DNA from: Aerococcus mictus
GTDB lineage: Bacteria > Bacillota > Bacilli > Lactobacillales > Aerococcaceae
Assembly: GCF_003286595.3 (NCBI RefSeq)
Contig: NZ_CP132985.1
Coordinates: 1,736,001 to 1,800,000, forward strand
DNA: 64,000 nt
Reading direction: 5' to 3'
Part shown: piece by piece, positions 61,840-64,000 of the stretch
Layout of the letters: each line of letters starts with the position of its first letter
Position numbering within the stretch: position 1 is the stretch's first letter
Position numbers and translations under genes: made by a program
Notes under the pieces: generated by a model
Database searches by the model: none
Seen by the model: the letters and a program-made list of their open reading frames with translations, nothing else
Told to the model about the DNA's origin: nothing

Positions 61840-62718
61840 CTATTCCGCTGTCCATTCACTAACCTTGTCTGGATTGGCTTCAATCCATTTTTGAGCGGCT
61901 TGACTAGGATCCGTCCCGTTAGCAATCTCTAACATCACGGATTCCATGTCTTCAAGGGACCAATGGAAGTTGGCTAGGATTTGATAAGCCCGAGGGTTGT
62001 CTTCTTGGAAACCTTGACGGGTATAGGTGTTAATGGTTTCTCCTTCGCCGTAAACCCCTTTCGGATCTTCCAAGTATTTCAAGTCATACTTAGCAAATTT
62101 CCAGTGGGGGTTCCAACCCGTTACCACAATCTCTTCTTGGTTATTGTAGGCTTGGCCTAGAGAAGTCGCCATGGCCCCTGAGGATGAAGAAGCTAAGTTC
62201 CAAGATCCTAGATTTGGGTATTCTTGGAGCGCTTTCTCAGTGGAGGCCATAATGCCGGCTCCCGGTTCAATCCCGGTAATGGTTTGGCCGGCTTCTGAAC
62301 TCAAGTCTTCAATAGAGTTGACTTGGTCCATATAGGTTGGTACCACTAGACCAGTACGGGCGCCTTCAAGACTGACCCCTGCATGAACAATTTGGTCACC
62401 ATACTGTTCAATTTGCTCCCCATGAGTAATCGGTAACCAGGCCGACACCATGGCATCCGATTCGCCACTGGCCACTGAAGACCACATGATGGCGTTATCC
62501 AAGGGAACTTGTTCAACGTTAAAGCCTTCTTGGCGTAAGACTTCAGCAATCACTTGCGTTGAAGCCACTTCACTGTCCCAGTTCACATAAGCTAGGGTAA
62601 CGGTTTCGCCACCAGCTCCGCCTCCTGAAAAGAGGCTACTTTTATAGGAATCTTCACTCCCAAAGGTTAAGAGTAAGCCAAGGACAGCTAAGAGAGCGAG
62701 GGCAATTTTTTTAAACAA
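61840..62718 (-). CDS. opuAC: Glycine betaine ABC transporter substrate-binding protein
   Basis: Extracellular binding protein for glycine betaine or a like osmolyte; 292 residues. The OpuAC domain begins at VTLAYVNWDSEVASTQVIAEVL and includes MVSAWLPITHG and VVTGWNPHWKFAKYDL, with Trp residues that form the aromatic cage. The N-terminus is a hydrophobic helix (KKIALALLAVLGLLLTFG) with no lipobox Cys, so it may be anchored by an uncleaved helix. It follows the permease gene by 13 bases. Confidence 0.93.
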   Translation of the reverse strand: MFKKIALALLAVLGLLLTFGSEDSYKSSLFSGGGAGGETVTLAYVNWDSEVASTQVIAEVLRQEGFNVEQVPLDNAIMWSSVASGESDAMVSAWLPITHGEQIEQYGDQIVHAGVSLEGARTGLVVPTYMDQVNSIEDLSSEAGQTITGIEPGAGIMASTEKALQEYPNLGSWNLASSSSGAMATSLGQAYNNQEEIVVTGWNPHWKFAKYDLKYLEDPKGVYGEGETINTYTRQGFQEDNPRAYQILANFHWSLEDMESVMLEIANGTDPSQAAQKWIEANPDKVSEWTAE

Positions 62719-62731
62719 TGTTCATCCTCCT

Positions 62732-63586
62732 TTACTTATCACGTGAGGCAAAGCCATTAGTAATCCGGTCAACCACGATGGCTAAGATAACGATGGCTAA
62801 ACCAGCCACGAAACCACTACCGACTTGGGCCCGTTGTAAGGCCGATAGGACATCGCGTCCTAAACCTGGTGCCCCAATCATGGAACCAGTAACGACCATG
62901 GATAGCGCTAGCATCACGGTTTGGTTGACCCCAGCCATAATGGTGGCTTGGGCTAAGGGAAGTTCTACCTTAAAGAGTTTTTGCCATGGGGTTGACCCGA
63001 AAGCGTCGGCTGCCTCGATCAATTCGGTAGAAATTTGGGTAATCCCCAGCTCGGTAAAACGAACCGTTGGTGGGAGGGCAAAGATCACGGAAGCGAAGAC
63101 TCCCGGTACCATCCCAATTCCAAAGAAGGCTACCGCCGGAATCAGGTAAACGAAGGCCGGCATGGTTTGCATAAAGTCCAGAATCGGTTTGAGGATAATG
63201 TGAACCCACTTACTTTTGGCCGACAAAATCCCTAATGGAATCCCAATAATAATGGAGACCAAGGAGGAAATCAGGACCAAAGTAATGGTTTGGGTCAACT
63301 GACTCCACAAACCTTGGTTGAGGACATAACCCAAACCAAGCAGGACAAAGACTGGAACTCCGAAGCGACGATTGGTAGCAAAGTAGGCCAAGACAGCCAC
63401 TAGGAGAATGAATAAAAACGGTGGGAACCATAGTAAGACATCATTCACCGAGTTCATCACGGTTGACCCGATACTTTGGACCACATCAAAGAGTCCTGAG
63501 AAAGTCGTAGTTAGCCAATTGGTGGCTGCTTCCACCCAGTCAGCAACTGGTAGGGGGTCTAAGGGAAATAATAGGATATTATTCAT
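62732..63586 (-). CDS. opuAB: Glycine betaine ABC transporter permease
   Basis: A BPD_transp_1 permease of 284 residues with about six helices. The EAA-like coupling motif is ELIEAADAFGSTPWQKLFKVELP in its parts AADAFGSTPWQKLF and VELPLA near residue 195. Start at the ATG at 63586, with GGAGG upstream, overlapping the ATPase stop by 8 bases. It works with the ATPase and OpuAC to import osmoprotectant. Confidence 0.94.
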   Translation of the reverse strand: MNNILLFPLDPLPVADWVEAATNWLTTTFSGLFDVVQSIGSTVMNSVNDVLLWFPPFLFILLVAVLAYFATNRRFGVPVFVLLGLGYVLNQGLWSQLTQTITLVLISSLVSIIIGIPLGILSAKSKWVHIILKPILDFMQTMPAFVYLIPAVAFFGIGMVPGVFASVIFALPPTVRFTELGITQISTELIEAADAFGSTPWQKLFKVELPLAQATIMAGVNQTVMLALSMVVTGSMIGAPGLGRDVLSALQRAQVGSGFVAGLAIVILAIVVDRITNGFASRDK

Positions 63587-64000
63587 TGTTATCGCCTCCT
63601 TGTCCAGATAATTGGTCAATCACTAAGCGACGGTCCACATAGCCGAGCAAGCGTTCGTCATCGTCAACCACCGCGATCGGCATATTGGTATCACTCATGA
63701 GGTCATACATTTCGTTAATTGGAGTATTGCGATTGACCAAAGGATTATCGGTACGGATAATTTCATCCACATGGATATTCTTCGTATGTTTATTTTGGCG
63801 GATTAAGTCAGCCAGGTCCTTGTCAGTGACATAACCATGGATTTTACGGTCCCCGTCAATCACATACAAGGTCGAGGTATGCTCGTTTTGCATAATCTTC
63901 AAGGCCACGCGAGCTCCGACCCGGTCCTTATTGAAGACATAGCCCGGAGCTTCCATAGCATTTTCAGCAGTAAAGACCTTGGACCGGTCCACGCCGCCAA
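63579..64000 (-). CDS. opuAA: Glycine betaine ABC transporter ATPase, C-terminal part
   Basis: The frame is open to the end of the window, so only the last 140 residues are present. They form two CBS domains (ALKIMQNEHTSTLYVIDGD, then TPINEMYDLMSDTNMPIAVVDDDERLLGYV), which in OpuAA sense ionic strength on the membrane and gate transport. The ATPase domain lies outside. First gene seen of the opuAA-AB-AC operon. Confidence 0.92.
   Translation of the reverse strand, partial: GGVDRSKVFTAENAMEAPGYVFNKDRVGARVALKIMQNEHTSTLYVIDGDRKIHGYVTDKDLADLIRQNKHTKNIHVDEIIRTDNPLVNRNTPINEMYDLMSDTNMPIAVVDDDERLLGYVDRRLVIDQLSGQGGDNNE

Noticed and set aside
1-64000. CRISPR array or cas genes
   Set aside because: No evenly spaced direct repeats with unique spacers and no Cas-like protein; the tandem family 1 units come only in pairs and differ in their stems.

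Overview
The window is about 64 kb of chromosome from a low-to-moderate GC Gram-positive bacterium of the Lactobacillales, most likely Aerococcaceae (Aerococcus is my guess, from gene content and order, not from a search). Pointers are the RNA polymerase delta subunit, CtsR/ClpC, YabA, a QueT/preQ1 unit, class A sortase, small SRP RNA, and dependence on a B12 (class II) ribonucleotide reductase. Most genes lie on the minus strand.

Layout. 0-4.3 kb: start of an ABC ATPase, a frameshifted small membrane gene, a MerR regulator with membrane and zinc-ribbon parts, queT behind a preQ1 riboswitch, a frameshifted MFS gene and a DUF2179 membrane protein. 4.4-8.9 kb: ddl-murF-cshA-acpS (wall precursor synthesis, RNA helicase, ACP activation). 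8.9-10.8 kb: two unrecognised divergent genes and a 26-residue membrane peptide. 10.9-16.4 kb: sortase, rpmE2, rho, murZ, rpoE, DUF1934. 16.6-21.8 kb: LipL-like octanoyltransferase and an HD phosphohydrolase (plus), then an IS3-family element lodged in the loop of a shared terminator, then an aminotransferase gene broken by a 5-bp duplication. 21.9-34.7 kb: membrane protein and FAD oxidoreductase; mscL, ydcF-like, rsmI, GIY-YIG, trmN6, yabA; GNAT; holB, tmk, recR, ybaB, dnaX; SRP RNA; tadA. 34.8-43.1 kb: ketopantoate reductase, ctsR-clpC and a small membrane protein, CDF transporter, ABC exporter pair. 43.5-46.7 kb: small HTH protein, seven tRNAs, prepilin peptidase, cobalamin adenosyltransferase. 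46.8-57.4 kb: nrdJ under paired NrdR boxes, rpoC, rpoB. 57.7-64 kb: msrA, glycerophosphodiesterase, the UPF0210/ACT pair, an unknown protein, and an opuA glycine betaine operon running off the end.

The most interesting signal is two families of intergenic repeats that look like structured RNA. Family 1 (units of about 105-125 bp, usually tandem pairs) is at 1.3, 43.2, 53.6 and 58.3 kb. Its stems differ between copies but stay complementary, around constant internal-loop sequences CTGGAG and TGAAGTGGA and constant borders GAGTGCGAC and GGAGCACGTTTG. Family 2 (about 180 bp) is at 24.1 and 45.9 kb, again with compensatory stem changes around constant blocks. Most copies follow the stop codon of a gene in sense orientation; one pair fills the rpoB-rpoC gap. 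I do not recognise either family.

Three genes carry apparent frameshifts (66-271, 2136-3325, 20593-21746), which could be real decay or sequencing error.
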